Shown one piece after another: positions 44,455 to 55,292 of a stretch of 64,000 nt of DNA. The notes under the pieces were generated by a model. It worked only from the letters and a program-made list of their open reading frames with translations, made no database searches and was not told where the DNA came from. Location of the stretch: assembly GCA_949752735.1 (NCBI GenBank), contig OX457036.1, positions 2,544,120 to 2,608,119 on the forward strand. Direction: 5' to 3'. The number at the start of each line of letters is the position of its first letter. The first letter of the stretch is position 1. The translations under genes were made by a program, and so were the position numbers. The DNA is from Lumbricus terrestris (lineage: Eukaryota; Annelida; Clitellata; Crassiclitellata; Lumbricidae).

Positions 44455-45215
44455 TGACCAACAATGCAATGAGTTACAAACAATGACTAACAATGCAATG
44501 AGTTACAAACAAGGACTAACAATACAATGAGTTACAAACAAGGACCAACAATGCAATGAGTTACAAACAATGACTAACAATGCAATGAGTTACAAACAAT
44601 GACTAACAATACAATGAGTTACAAACAATGACTAACAATACAATGAGTTACAAACAATAACTAACAATACAATGAGTTACAAACAATGACTAACAATACA
44701 ATGAGTTACAAACAATGACTAACAATACAATGAGTTACAAACAATGACTAACAGCACAATGACTAACAGCACAATGAGTTACAAACACTGACTAACAGCA
44801 CAATGAGTTACAAACAATGACCAACAACACAATGAGTTACAAACAATGACCAACAACACAATGAGTTACAAACAATGACCAACAACACAATGAGTTACAA
44901 ACAATGACTTACGATACAATTTGTTACAAACAATGACTAACGATACAATGAGTTACAAACAATGACTAACAGCACAATGACTAACAGCACAATGAGTTAC
45001 AAACACTGACTAACAGCACAATGAGTTACAAACACTGACTAACAACACAATGAGTTACAAACTATGGCTAACAATACAATGAGTTACAAACAATGACTGG
45101 CAATACAATGAGTTACAAACAATGAGTAACAATACAATTTGTTACAAACAATGACTAACAATACAATGAGTTACAAACAATGACTAACAATACAATGAGT
45201 TACAAACATATGTAC
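44455..45215. repeat. ~29-bp minisatellite (AATGAGTTACAAACAATGAC)
   Basis: About 26 head-to-tail copies of a unit that reads AACAATACAATGAGTTACAA then ACAATGACT, with single-base variants and some shortened units (for example near 44751 and 44975). No spacers of unique sequence, so it is not a CRISPR-type array. Confidence 0.95.
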
Positions 45216-45476
45216 ATAGGATTGCACACATACGCCTAGAAATACACAGAGGCATCAGTCATTGCCTGAGTGACGTCGGTCTAAATGGGGGCTACATAAA
45301 TTATCTGAATGAATGGACGCTTGAATATGCGAGTGATTTGAATGGATGGATAGATGGAGGAATGGATAAGCCAATAAATGGATTAATGATTTATTTCGTT
45401 TATGAGTGAATTGTTCAAACGGATTAACAAGAACAGCAACAACAGAAACGCCAACAATATCAATAACAGATACAAC

Positions 45477-45622
45477 CAGGGCTTAAAGTGTGTCTGGACG
45501 GTCATGGATGGCGTCTATGCACTTATTTTAAAATCTGAACGCCGTCCAGCCACTTATTGGCCAGCAATGACTGGAAAGGTAAGGGGCGTCCAGGCACTTC
45601 TTTTTCCACACTTTAGGCACTG
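45477..45622. mobile_element. Possible 146-bp hAT MITE
   Basis: Ends CAGGGCTTAAAGTGTG and CAGTGCCTAAAGTGTG (minus strand) match at 14 of 16 and have the CAG...TAAA form of hAT termini. The flanking octamers GATACAAC and GATAGGCT agree only in the first four bases, so the duplication is unproven. Confidence 0.45.
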
Positions 45623-45839
45623 GATAGGCTACAACAATACTAATAACAACACTAGTATCGGAATAATTGACAATAACATTAACGGTGCAGTGAAATAGCA
45701 ATGATTGCAGATTGTGTCTCTTGTAGGTTAGTCTATAGGCTACTCTATAACATTGTGCTGAATGATGCAAAACTCAAAACAGTTAGACGGGGATCATTAG
45801 AGTCCAAAGTTTCCACTCGAATAATTCTACACAATCAAT

Positions 45840-46060
45840 CTTCATCTCGCCGCAGGATACGGGGGCGCCACTTAACACATTGTGACTCCTCGATGATGTA
45901 TCCCATCTTTCATGACGTCACCCGTCTCCCTCTAGCTTCAATCCGTCCATAATAGACTTACTCTGACGCGCATGCGTGACGGAAAAACGTCGACCCATTT
46001 TCCAGGAATCCTATTGGCTCAGATTAACCCACTTATTTGCAATCAGATTGCGCGGTTTAA
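45840..46060. promoter_or_regulatory. Promoter-like patch with CRE, NRF1 and CCAAT motifs
   Basis: A perfect CRE palindrome TGACGTCA (45913-45920), an NRF1-like GCGCATGCG (45968-45976) and an inverted CCAAT box (ATTGG, 46013-46017) occur within about 100 bp, in a CpG-richer patch. No gene start is recognised on either side, so the target gene is unknown. Confidence 0.35.
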
Positions 46061-46167
46061 ATGACTGCAGCTCGTATCAAGAATCAAAATTTTTATAGCA
46101 GGTTGCTGCAATAAGAAAAACAGCAGTTGGAAGAATGTTTAAAGCTCAAATTGAAAAGTAAATGAGT

Positions 46168-46242
46168 TACACAGTTAATTAATTAATTAATTAATTAATT
46201 AATTAATTAATTAATTGACTGTGTAATTAATTAATTAATTTA
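46168..46242. repeat. (TTAA)n repeat framed by ACACAGT/ACTGTGT
   Basis: TAAT/TTAA tetranucleotide array enclosed by TTACACAGT on the left and ACTGTGTAA towards the right, forming a large self-complementary stretch. Confidence 0.85.
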
Positions 46243-47501
46243 TTGCCGATGGATAAAGAAGCGTTCGTGACGGTGTGACCGAAGTAAACGCTTCAAAAGC
46301 GACTGCGAATGACAAGCGCAGTGCATCAGATTATTCGCGAGCGCTATGGCGCGTCAGAGAGGTTTCCAAGTAGAAAGAAATTATGATATTTTAATAACAT
46401 TATAATCTTATCAGAGAATTCAATAGTCAATTCAATGCTATCAATAATTGCTTTAAATTGCGTCTAATCGCAAGTCATGTTGCTGATAGCTCGATTGTGA
46501 GTACATGGAATAGCCTAACCAAAATCAATCAATAATCTAAACTATATTCAAAATTGATCCATGGTCATCAAATCTAATCTTTGTCTAATCTATTTTGATT
46601 ATGTTCAGTAGGAACCACGGGCGAGCGCAGCTTATCTTTGCAGAAAGTGAAAAACCAATGGTTACAGTGAATTGTTTAGTCGGACTTAAAACCTGGCAAA
46701 CAGGAATTAATAACATTGGTATTTGTTTATTAAAGGTTTCTAACTTCAATTTTGTTCAGTTTGACTTTGTTCATTATTAGGCCTATAATAAATTACCAAT
46801 AGTATTTTCGAGCGAATAAAATTCTTTATTACTAAAAAGAGTAGTTAAAAATACTTGTTAATTTTCTAGGGGTAGGTCAAGTGTTCCCACTTTCTCATAA
46901 GTGCGGTCGCCCATGCAGACTGAGATATGCATAGGCCTACATACATGCATATCGACAGACAAACAGACAGATAGTCTTAGACTGGAGCAGATGAAGACGA
47001 AAGCCTTGGTTTGATGATCCCGATCACGTAGTCGAAAGAAATCGATGAATGCACTGACGCTATACAATCCATTCGTCCTCTGCTATGCATGAGCTGCGAA
47101 CAGATGCTTGAGACGCTCAATGGATCCAAGGAAACAGACAGCCAGACAAACCGAATGAGTCTTACGCACAGACAGATGAATCAATGGCAGACAGACAGAC
47201 AGACGGGTATACAGGCAAGCAGGGAACTGATGAATCACGCACTCGAACAAGCAGACAGACAACACGGCAATAGACTGTCTTCTCTTGTTATAATGAGAGG
47301 CAGAAAGACATACCGAAGGACAGACATTAGGACAGATAGAGAGTGAGACAGACATACAGACAGCGAGACAGTTAGGCAAACAGTGTGAGATACATCTGGA
47401 GAAGGGTTCATGTCTTGAGGCCCAGTTTCTGTGCCATGCGTTGTAAAATCCTGTCGGCTTATTCCCTTAAAATATACGAATCTATCTGGATACATGTAGA
47501 C
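46243..47501. other. Gene 3' flank and low-complexity sequence
   Basis: Downstream of the membrane-protein gene stop. Contains CAGA-rich runs near 46960-46975 and 47130-47370. A minus-strand AATAAA lies near 46815-46830, rather distant for the gene's polyadenylation signal. No other gene seen. Confidence 0.4.
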
Positions 47502-47703
47502 CTATGTTCTGATCCCTCCTCTATCGTGTCCAGCAGCTGATCCTTTGACATCCTTCCACATCCCATCCGCCGCCAGATTCCATTTGGTCGCCGCCGAACT
47601 ATTCAGCTGGATAACTCCGCCAAAATTCGTATTCTCGTAGCGCCAGTCGCAAGTCAGCAAAATGGAGGAGGGCGACTCATGATCAGTAACAGAATTATCA
47701 TAA
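47502..47703 (-). CDS. Lectin-CUB membrane protein gene, terminal coding exon
   Basis: Acceptor CTCAG just above 47703, then one base that completes a codon begun in the previous exon, 66 codons and TAG at 47502-47504. The phase (2) matches the donor at 47798, giving LGS-YDNSVTDHES across the junction. The encoded end (LLTCDWRYENTNFGGVI, then AATKWNLAADGMWKDV) is cytoplasmic and has no domain I recognise. The intron to the previous exon is only 94 bp. Confidence 0.75.
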
Positions 47704-47797
47704 CTGAGCATTAGCCTAATCAAGCACCCCTATCAAAATTTATGACTAAGTTTGAATCGATTATTGATTATTGTTTGCGCATGTATTAAATGATTAC

Positions 47798-48460
47798 CTG
47801 CCTAGATCCTGCATCTGGTTGACATTGGACATCATCTCCATCTTGCAAAGAACCGCATCCATCTCACTGGAATCACATCCTCCATTCACAACCGACGTCG
47901 TCTCCACCTCTTCCACCTCCACTCCATTCCAGTTCCCCTCATCACAGTCAATCGACGACGAATCGTGACCAACAACGACCCTCGTCCCACCGGATCCCAC
48001 CCCACCACCAACACCCATCTCCGAGTACCCCACCCCACCACCAACCCCCATCTCCGAGTACCCCGGTCCGTCAAAACCCTCCTCGTCCCTTTCCATCCCT
48101 TCATCGAGAGGTGAGTCGATTGCCACCTGGAAATTCGTGTCGTCGACGAGGTACTCGCAGCGGTGGGGCCCTGAGTCGCCCAAGGCAACGATGGACGGAG
48201 GGTTGAGGCTGTACAGGAATTCATCTTGCCGACTTGAGATGATCGAACCATCTGCTGCGCAGCCGCAGTAACCGAAGTCACCGGCTGCCACTGACGGACA
48301 CGTCGTCCAGAAGCGACCGCGATGAAGGACGGCTTCCTCCGATGGGAACGTCTTGTTGAGTTTGTCGCAGCTGCGCTGGCTTCCTGTCATCGATGGATGT
48401 TGATCGCGTCTTGTGATGACGATTGGATGCTTAGTGGAGGAGAGAGGACTCTGACTATGC
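47798..48460 (-). CDS. Lectin-CUB membrane protein gene, cytoplasmic-tail exon
   Basis: Acceptor CTTTTACAG before 48460 and donor CAG|GTAATC after 47798; 663 bp, phase 2 at both ends and open throughout. It follows directly on the transmembrane exon (AG+G gives Arg, extending the positive stop-transfer cluster). The tail is about 221 residues. A Cys-containing first half (RSCDKLNK, TTCPSVAAG, YCGCAADG, PHRCEYLV) is followed by acidic and Gly-rich sequence with a duplicated GYSEMGVGGGVG. No kinase, ITAM or PDZ motif is seen. The shorter ATG-started frame at 48390 is not the real start. Confidence 0.8.
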
Positions 48461-50613
48461 CTGTAAAAGGAAACAGTTTACGACCCAGATGAAATTTAAT
48501 TTCAAGTATAAGAGAACGAGAGAAAGGATGTGAAAGGAAATGCCAAGGGAAGGGGTAGTGAAACGAAATAGGAAAAGGGAGCTGTGCCCCAATTTCGAGC
48601 AATCTGGTCTCCTTCCTGCAAGTCAATCCGGTTTTAGGGTCCATAATTCTACACCCACTACTGTCCTTCCATACTTCTCAACACACTGCTCTCCTTTCAC
48701 TATTCTTTCCAAGCTTTAGTCTATCCTCGAGTCAGATGCTAGATTGATTGCCCGCCATCTTAGATACTCTCGCATCTCATGTTCGATGAACTTACTGGCT
48801 TCCTCTTCGTGCTCGTCTGTAAATTTAAAATGCTCAAGGCTCACCGGGCCTTGCCCTAAATAGTTGGGTTATGTTGTACTGCGTCCTCGCTCGGTTTCCT
48901 CCCCCGTCCACTTCGTTCATGCAACAGACTTGACCTCTTGGTTCATCGATCTGTTATGGCTGAGTCTCGATCACGTGCCTCAATTGCTCCTTCTGTTTGG
49001 AATGTGCTTTCTTCTTCTGTTCGCTTTAACTTCTGTCTGTCTGTCAGTCTCAACTCTGTGGTGTCTCTTCTCAAAACCTAATTCTTCTCGCGGGACCTCC
49101 TTGCGCACTGGAAGCGTTTCTGAACGGTTCACCCTACTTGAGAAGGTTTATAAATATTCAGATGCAATACAATACAGAAATGGCTGCTTCGCTACTTACA
49201 TACTTAGCGTCGCATAAGGTAATGAACGGTGAAAGCCAATGTATATAATGCTTTTCAATTAAACACCTTTACTATCGTGTCACCCGACACTTAAGAATTC
49301 GGAAACTCGCCGCAGTTAAGTCAGCTTGGATCAGATGAATTAATTTGGCGAAATGAGGAAAGATAGTGATGTCGATGGTTATATCAACCAGAATAAAATA
49401 ACCGTCAAAAATAAAATACTTACTAAAAAGTGGAATCTACCAATTAACATAATAATATATTTTTTAGATTTAAATGCCAGACAATAGCAGAGGTGACCGA
49501 CGTTCGAAATTGCACACCTCTCTTAGTTTCTTTCTATTCTATAAAAAAGTCATTTTTCCGCGAGCTTTCTCTATAATAGGAATTATGAGCGGCGGTTATT
49601 CATTCAAATTCAAAAACCCTATTCATCTTGTGAAATAGTTTCAGATGATAATGGCGTGGAAGGTATCTTAGTAGTGAGTGGTGATCAAATGTCACAATTA
49701 TTGTTCAAACGAGTCATTGAAGACCTGAGCAAGCGCGGCAAAAAAAATGAATCCAAGTAAAATAACGAACTTAGCGCAGTCAAGGCTAGGACGTCAGGAG
49801 GAATTTTATGTATACATTGTACGCATGAATATTATGATTACCGTTAACCCAATAACTCCTCCTAGCATTGAGGAGACAATGATTAATCATCCAGGCCAAT
49901 AAATTATTTGAAAAATACTAAAACAAAAACAGATATTAACTTAGGGCCTACTAAAGCAAAAAACCGAAATTGATCCTTAAAAACTTAAACGGAAATGTAA
50001 ATAATAGGCCTATTGATGGAAAATAAAAACCGTGAATAAAACCAAAAATCTTGACGAACAATCCGAGATAGAAATTTGAGACTGAAATTGAGATATTATT
50101 GACCCTACTTTATTGGCCTCTTCTTAAAATGAAAGTGCTTCATTTTTACATAGCATATTGAATGAAATTTAGATCTGAAACACAGTCCTAACTATGGATG
50201 GATGGATCCCGATTTGACGAGGGCTTAGTATAACAACAGAGGCCGTTGTCCTCGAAAAATATTTGTTTCGCGTAATACAGCTAGTGAGTCGAACACCAAC
50301 TTAAACGAGACTCCACTAAAATTTAATAGCCTACTCTGTTTATGTAACCTCAGGTGGCAACTATTTAAGGGTGTGCAAATAAACTACAATATAATTTGTA
50401 ACATTCATTTTGACCACATCTTGCGACAGCAAGGTTCTAAAAATGGCAATATGATGCCTGTTTAAAATTGAGGCAGGAATACAAGCTCAATATTAGCAGG
50501 TAAGCAGCTAAGTTTATTGCTGCCACGTGATTAGAACCCAGCATTGTTATATTGCGGTATATAATTAACAAGTTAGGTCGATAGTTGATGAAGTCAAATT
50601 AGTCAATGTTAAC
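48461..50613. other. Intron with LINE debris
   Basis: Intron of the membrane-protein gene, 2153 bp. It holds a decayed LINE 3' fragment (48660-49200) and a copy of the dispersed repeat also seen at 4783 (50196-50271). No additional phase-compatible exon was recognised. Confidence 0.6.
48660..49330 (+). mobile_element. Degraded L2/CR1-like LINE 3' end, copy in intron
   Basis: Fragments recognisable as ARLIARHLRYSRIS and SIAPSVWN (after decoding with frameshifts) precede a tail AGAAGGTTTATAAATATTCA with an ACAATACAG run. The stretch through 49290 (AATGAACGG, TAAACACCTTTA, CCGACACTTA, GAATTCGGA) is paralleled at 60160-60375. Confidence 0.6.
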
Positions 50614-50695
50614 CTGCGTATGACAGTCAAGCCAACGGCGGCGATGCCGAGTCCAACAAACGTTGCCAAGACAACGATTATCACAACGGCCAGAC
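50614..50695 (-). CDS. Lectin-CUB membrane protein gene, transmembrane exon
   Basis: 82-bp exon with acceptor CTTGTAG and donor CGCAG|GTTAAC, entering in phase 1 and leaving in phase 2. It encodes LAVVIIVVLATFVGLGIAAV then GLTVIR, a single hydrophobic helix of about 22-24 residues followed by Arg residues, so the protein is type I with the lectin domain outside. The phases match both neighbours (51810-51887 and 47798-48460). Confidence 0.82.
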
Positions 50696-50873
50696 CTACA
50701 AGTTGGTAGAAACAAGCTGCCATGACAACGGTTACGAGAATGGAAAATAGCCAGACCTGCAAGATTAAAGACAAACGTTGCCATGACAACTATCTTAACA
50801 ATTATAGCCATACCTACATGTAGATTAAAAACAAGCAAAAGTCCACATGGAAACGATTATCGCAACAGCAGAC
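50696..50873 (-). repeat. Three tandem decayed copies of the transmembrane-exon start
   Basis: Immediately upstream of the exon are three units of 61, 57 and 60 bp (50696-50756, 50757-50813, 50814-50873). Each begins GT(C/A)TG and contains GTTGTCATGGCAAC-like sequence, mirroring the exon's GTCTGGCCGTTGTG and GTTGTCTTGGCAAC. Two of the units follow an AG acceptor-like end (TTGCAG, TGTAG). One unit still reads MAIIVKIVVMATFVF. Confidence 0.75.
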
Positions 50874-51179
50874 CATACTTTATCCATACGATCATGGACA
50901 AACGTTGCATGGCTTGACAGCGAATTTGGCAGCATCCAGCAGGCGTATGTTGGCGTTCGTTTGCTATATGAATGAAGTTTGATCCATGCATTATCATGAT
51001 GTCTATAATCGATACGGACATGTTTATAATATTATATGTATATTGTGTGCCAATAATAGTTGTTAATATAACGACATCACGGGTATTTGCATTAATTTAT
51101 ATTTCTAAGAACATTTAATATTTAGATGAATACCAATGAGGTTCATATGATTTGGCACTCGCCAACAGCTTCTCCGTCT

Positions 51180-51720
51180 TGCTGAGAGAAATTCCCGTCT
51201 TTTACCTTCCTCTCCTGTGTCCGTGACCTTGGCGTCAACCTCAATAGCCTGCTTTGCTGAACAAATTGGCAATCTTACTCGTCCTTTCTACTTTCATGAG
51301 ATTGCTCAGAAGGAAATCCGATGCTTTGTCTCCGCCCTCTTAACCTCGATAATCCAAGATCCGGAATTGGTTACAGCGACTCTATCTTGATCGACCTTTC
51401 AACAGTTCGTATTTCCCTTCTCGTACTAAATGCAGCTGCCAGATTATAATGCAGACTATTAGCCCGACATACTCGATATTCTCACATCTCTTCTTTCATG
51501 TTTGGTCACCATTACTGGGTCTCCTTCACAAGTTCACTGTTCGAATCTAGATGAAGATTCTTACTTTAATACACCGGTCTCACTTTGGTCTGGGGCCCAA
51601 GTACCTACGCGATTTCATCTGCCTGCCGACTTCAGCATCATCATTCTCTTCATCCACTATGTTCACGTGACAGACATGACCTCTTTGTGCCTCGAGCAAG
51701 GACGGATTTGGGTATAGCAG
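51180..51720 (+). mobile_element. Degraded LINE fragment in intron
   Basis: Pieces such as CTCGTACTAAATGCAGCTGC and CGACATACTCGATATTCTC match the LNAAAR...RHSRYSHIS segment of L2/CR1-like LINEs, with many stops and frameshifts. Confidence 0.5.
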
Positions 51721-51809
51721 ACTGCCCTGGAAGTTTGTATCTTTTATAAGTTCAGCGGATAACGTGCGATTAGAAGGTGTGTAAGAAGCACAACTTAATT
51801 AAATCTTAC

Positions 51810-51887
51810 CAGCTGGAAGAGATGTGAAGACATCCATCATTCCATCCTGAGCGTTCGAACTTACAAGTGGTGGCATTCGATTTGAGT
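51810..51887 (-). CDS. Lectin-CUB membrane protein gene, stalk exon
   Basis: 78-bp exon between acceptor TTTTTTCAG and donor CAGCTG|GTAAGA, phase 1 at both ends and open. It encodes about 26 residues (DSNRMPPLVSSNAQDGMMDV then FTSLPA), Ser/Pro-containing and without Cys, fitting a juxtamembrane stalk between the Sushi-like module and the membrane helix. Confidence 0.72.
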
Positions 51888-52079
51888 CTGAAAAAATGAT
51901 AGAACAGGCAATCAGCTATTTTTGAACGAACCAATTATATTTAACAAATACCATGCGGAAAATGATTGTAGATTAACGCACGAATATTATGTGTTAAGTA
52001 CGGGCATAATCCAATAATTATAATTATTCCAGAAAACTTGTCATTTTCAGGCGATGTATGCATGTCTCACAACAATAAC

Positions 52080-52652
52080 CTCTGACGGATGGGGATGGGA
52101 GAGGACTGGATGGGGCGGGTTGCTGGCGGAGGCGGGTTGCTGGCGGAGTGTGGATTATGGCCGAGCCGGGAAGGCTGTGTGCGGGGGTAGGGAAGAAGGG
52201 GCAGAGTGAGGCCGTGGGAAGGGTGGGGCCGATGGTGGTGTAGGTGGGGTGAAAAGCTTGAATTTACATGGCAGCGCCAGATACCCCAGAGGGGTGATGG
52301 CGGTTGTGGTGGGATCGTGTGGGCGGTGTGGGGGCGGGCTGCAGGTAAATGTGAATTATGACCGAGCCGCGAAGGTTGTGGGCAGTGGGCAGAGGTAGGG
52401 ACGGGTACGGTGGGGTCTGACGTGGTCCAGGGTATTGCTGGGTAGGGGCGAGAAATGTTAACCTACCAGGCAACGCCGAATACCAAAGAGGGGCGGGGTG
52501 GGGTGGGCGGGGTGGGGCGGGATGCCGCAAACAGATGGTGGGAATGGTTTGTGGCAGGGGAGATGCGAGAACACCAATTTAGCAGTTAACGCCGGGTACC
52601 CCAGAGGAATTGATGCGAGAATTAGAATTTCCCGGACAATTCTGGGTACAAT
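52080..52652 (+). mobile_element. GC-rich repeat with Helitron-like end, copy 2 (split by RTE copy B)
   Basis: Two to three units of roughly 130-170 bp, each with GCGGAGTGTG / GAATTATGGCCGAGCC, a GGGG-rich middle and CAGGCAACGCCGAATACCA-like closures. It reaches TTCTGGGTACAAT at 52652, where the RTE insertion begins. On the far side of that insertion (55284) the sequence resumes as GGGTACAATAGCTAG, restoring the family end seen at 26645. Confidence 0.55.
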
Positions 52653-55292
52653 CACCTGGTCACCTGGTGCCGTCAGCTCTTGGAGCTCTGGCGATATTCT
52701 TGATGTATCCTCTCCAGTGTCCCCTCTCTCTTGTTGCCTCTCTCAGCTCCTCCAAGTTCATGCCAGACTTTTCCTGTACCTCATCCAACCATCTCTTCCT
52801 TGGTCTTCCGCGTCTCCTCCTTCCCTCACCGCATGCCGTCATCAGCTCCTTCTCCAAACCGTTAGATCTCATCACATGGCCGAAGTAGCTCAATTTCCTC
52901 CAAGTCGCTGTTTGCTGTAGTGTCTCATCTCTCTCTATTCCGAGCTCCTCACGCACCGATTCGTTAGTTCTCTTCTCCGTCCATGAAATCCTTAACATTT
53001 TTCTCCAAATCCACATCTCGCACGCGTTGATTTTCTTTTCCATATCCAGTGTCTTTGTCCATGTTTCGCATCCATATAGGACGACCGGGAAGATCAGTGC
53101 TCTTACCAGTCTTTTCTTTGTTTCCCTGCTCACATATCGAGGCCCTAGAATTATAATGCTCTATCATACATTTTTGCGAAACCGAGAAAAACCACTTCAA
53201 AGTTTTGGCACTGTTTTAAGCCAAGAATTTTAAACTGGATTCTTTTGAAGAATAGTATCATCATTTCTAGGTACCCGTTGGTGACTTGCTTACAAAAATA
53301 ATGTTTATTTTCATGAAAACAAGTGGAAAAATATAGAAAATGGCAAAAAAGTCCAAAAAAATGCATGTTAGAGCAATATAATTCCAAACGACAAAGTACA
53401 TGTAGTCGTAATAATGATAGAGCATTATAATACTAAAAACGTCTATTCAGTAACGCTTTGCTGTAACATGACGAATCCAGCCTTGTGATTGGGATGCCAA
53501 TGATAGAGCATTATAATACTAACAAAGTCTATTCAGTAACGCTTTGCTGTAACATGACGAATCCAGCCTTGTGATTGGATGCCAATGATAGAGCATTATA
53601 ATACTAACAAAGTCTAGATTGGAAACAGTTTCGCATGATAGAGCATTTAAAATTTAATACTGACTTATAACTAAGAAACGACCGCTTCAATCAGCTAGCT
53701 TTTTTGTCTAATGATAGAGCAAATGCTCCACTGATGAAATTGATACCAAACTCGATTTTTTCAAAAATTCATGATAGAGCATTATAATTCTCAGGCGGCG
53801 ATATTTATCTTTCCAAATATTTCCCAGACCGTTCATTGCCGTTTTTCCCATTGATACCCTCCGCCTTATTTCCATATCACATCTTCCCTCCTTCTCTAAC
53901 ATAGATCCCAGGAATGTGAAGCTCGATACTACCTCTATCGTTTCTCCATCCACCTCAAAGTTTTCCCATGTTGCAGTTGTCATAACTTTTGTTTTCTTTA
54001 CATTGAAGTATAGTCCCGCCTTTTCGCTTTCCATCCTGACTCTTCTTATTAACTCGGCCAGGTCGTCCTTCTTACCCGCCAATAATGTCGTATCATCAGC
54101 GTACCTCAAATTATTCAGTATTTTCCCCGCTATCCTTACCCCCTCTGTTGCCTCCTCCAATCCAGCCCTCCTCATAATTCTCTCGGCATACAGATTGAAC
54201 AGGAAAGGGGACAAAATGCACCCCTGCCTCACTCCTTTCCTTATTTTAAATTTCTCTGTGTCTCCATATTCAGTTCTTATAACCGCCTCTTGATCCACGT
54301 AAAGGCCTTTCAGTAGTTTAACCAGATGCTTCGGAATTCCCATCTCGATTAGTGTCCTCCACAGTAGTGTATGGTCTATGCAATCAAACGCCTTGCTGTA
54401 GTCTATAAAACACATATGCACCTCTTGCCCGTACTCCCTCTGTCTCTCCATAATCCACCTTATATTGGCGATGTGATCACGCGTTCCACGCGCCTTCCTG
54501 AATCCCGCTTGGTTGGCTGGTAATTCTCTTTCAATTGTCTTCTCCATTCTTTTGTGGATTATTTTGAGTAGTATTTTGCTCGTGTGCGATATCATCGCTA
54601 TCGTTCGATAATTTCCACACTCTCTCGCGTCTCCTTTCTTGAATATTGGTATGAACACTGACCTTTTCCAATCCTCCGGCCACTCCCCAGTTCTCCAGAT
54701 TTGATTGCATAGCTTTGTAATAGTCCTCACCACTGCTTCATCTCCCGCTTTTACCAGTTCTATAGGTATTCCATCGTGTCCTGGCGCTTTGTTGTCCTTT
54801 AACTGTTTTATCGCCCACTCCACCTCTGCCTCCAATATCTCTGGTTCGTTTTCAACTTCCTCTATTTTGATGTTTTCCTTCACGACACGTTCGTCCAATT
54901 GGTCCTGTGGCTTCATTCGAACCCGTAGCTCCCGACTCGTCAATGTGCTCTTCCTCAGTAGCCATTAAGTCACCCTCAGGCCTGAGGGTCTCACCCTTGG
55001 TGACTATCGTTGATTTCCTTCTTGGATACATCATGAATTTTCTTGGCAAAGATAAGGGGTGGTTTGCCATTGCCTTCCCCCCGTTTGCCTTCCGTGCCCG
55101 TTCGTTCACCCCTCCATACGGAGGGGTTACTAACAGGTCGCCCCACGAGAAGGTGGGCACGGTGGACTTTGGTTCGCCAGCCCAGGTCGGTTCCGAGTCT
55201 ACGCTCCAATTGGAGTCGTCGGTCAGGTCTCCTCCCTGCTTTACTCACGTGAATGAGTGACTGACAAACCTTTGCGACCCAAAGGGTACAAT
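52644..55292 (-). mobile_element. RTE-clade LINE copy B (52653-55283), disrupted
   Basis: Bounded by a 9-bp duplication GGGTACAAT (52644-52652 and 55284-55292). The minus strand encodes an RTE/BovB-like reverse transcriptase. Motifs are KDNKAPGHDGIPIELV, DWKRSVFIPIFKKGD, NYRTIAMIS, ANQAGFRKARGTRDHI, FIDYSKAFDCIDH, GVRQGCILSP and LRYADDTTLLA (catalytic Asp pair), then FTFLGSMLEKEG. The C-terminal part (52660-53133) is separated by a 663-bp DNA element. The APE endonuclease domain is absent; instead there is a ~340-bp leader with GGGAAGGCAATGGCAAACCA, also seen in SINE family B. Confidence 0.92.
53138..53800. mobile_element. 663-bp DNA element inserted in RTE copy B
   Basis: Ends of about 30 bp are inverted repeats (26 of 30 identical). 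Their inner 21 bp (53147-53167 and 53771-53791) are perfect and contain ATGATAGAGCATTATAATTC (minus strand on the left). A 4-bp duplication ATAT (53134-53137 and 53801-53804) is confirmed because RTE copies A and C show the uninterrupted CACATATTTATCC-type site. The right half carries the same ATGATAGAGCA motif iterated at 53414, 53500, 53585, 53635, 53711 and 53771; the first two repeats are 86- and 85-bp units. No ORF. The superfamily is not assigned. Confidence 0.85.

Noticed and set aside
44455..45215. CRISPR-like regular 29-bp repeat array
   Set aside because: There are no unique spacers; units are contiguous and diverged, so this is a minisatellite in an animal genome.
47886..48281. 131-residue minus ORF in another frame of the tail exon
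   Set aside because: Shadow of the real exon 47798-48460, which is fixed by splice phases.
48864..49217. 117-residue plus ORF at 48864
   Set aside because: Overlaps degraded LINE sequence on the same strand in a shifted frame; not a gene.
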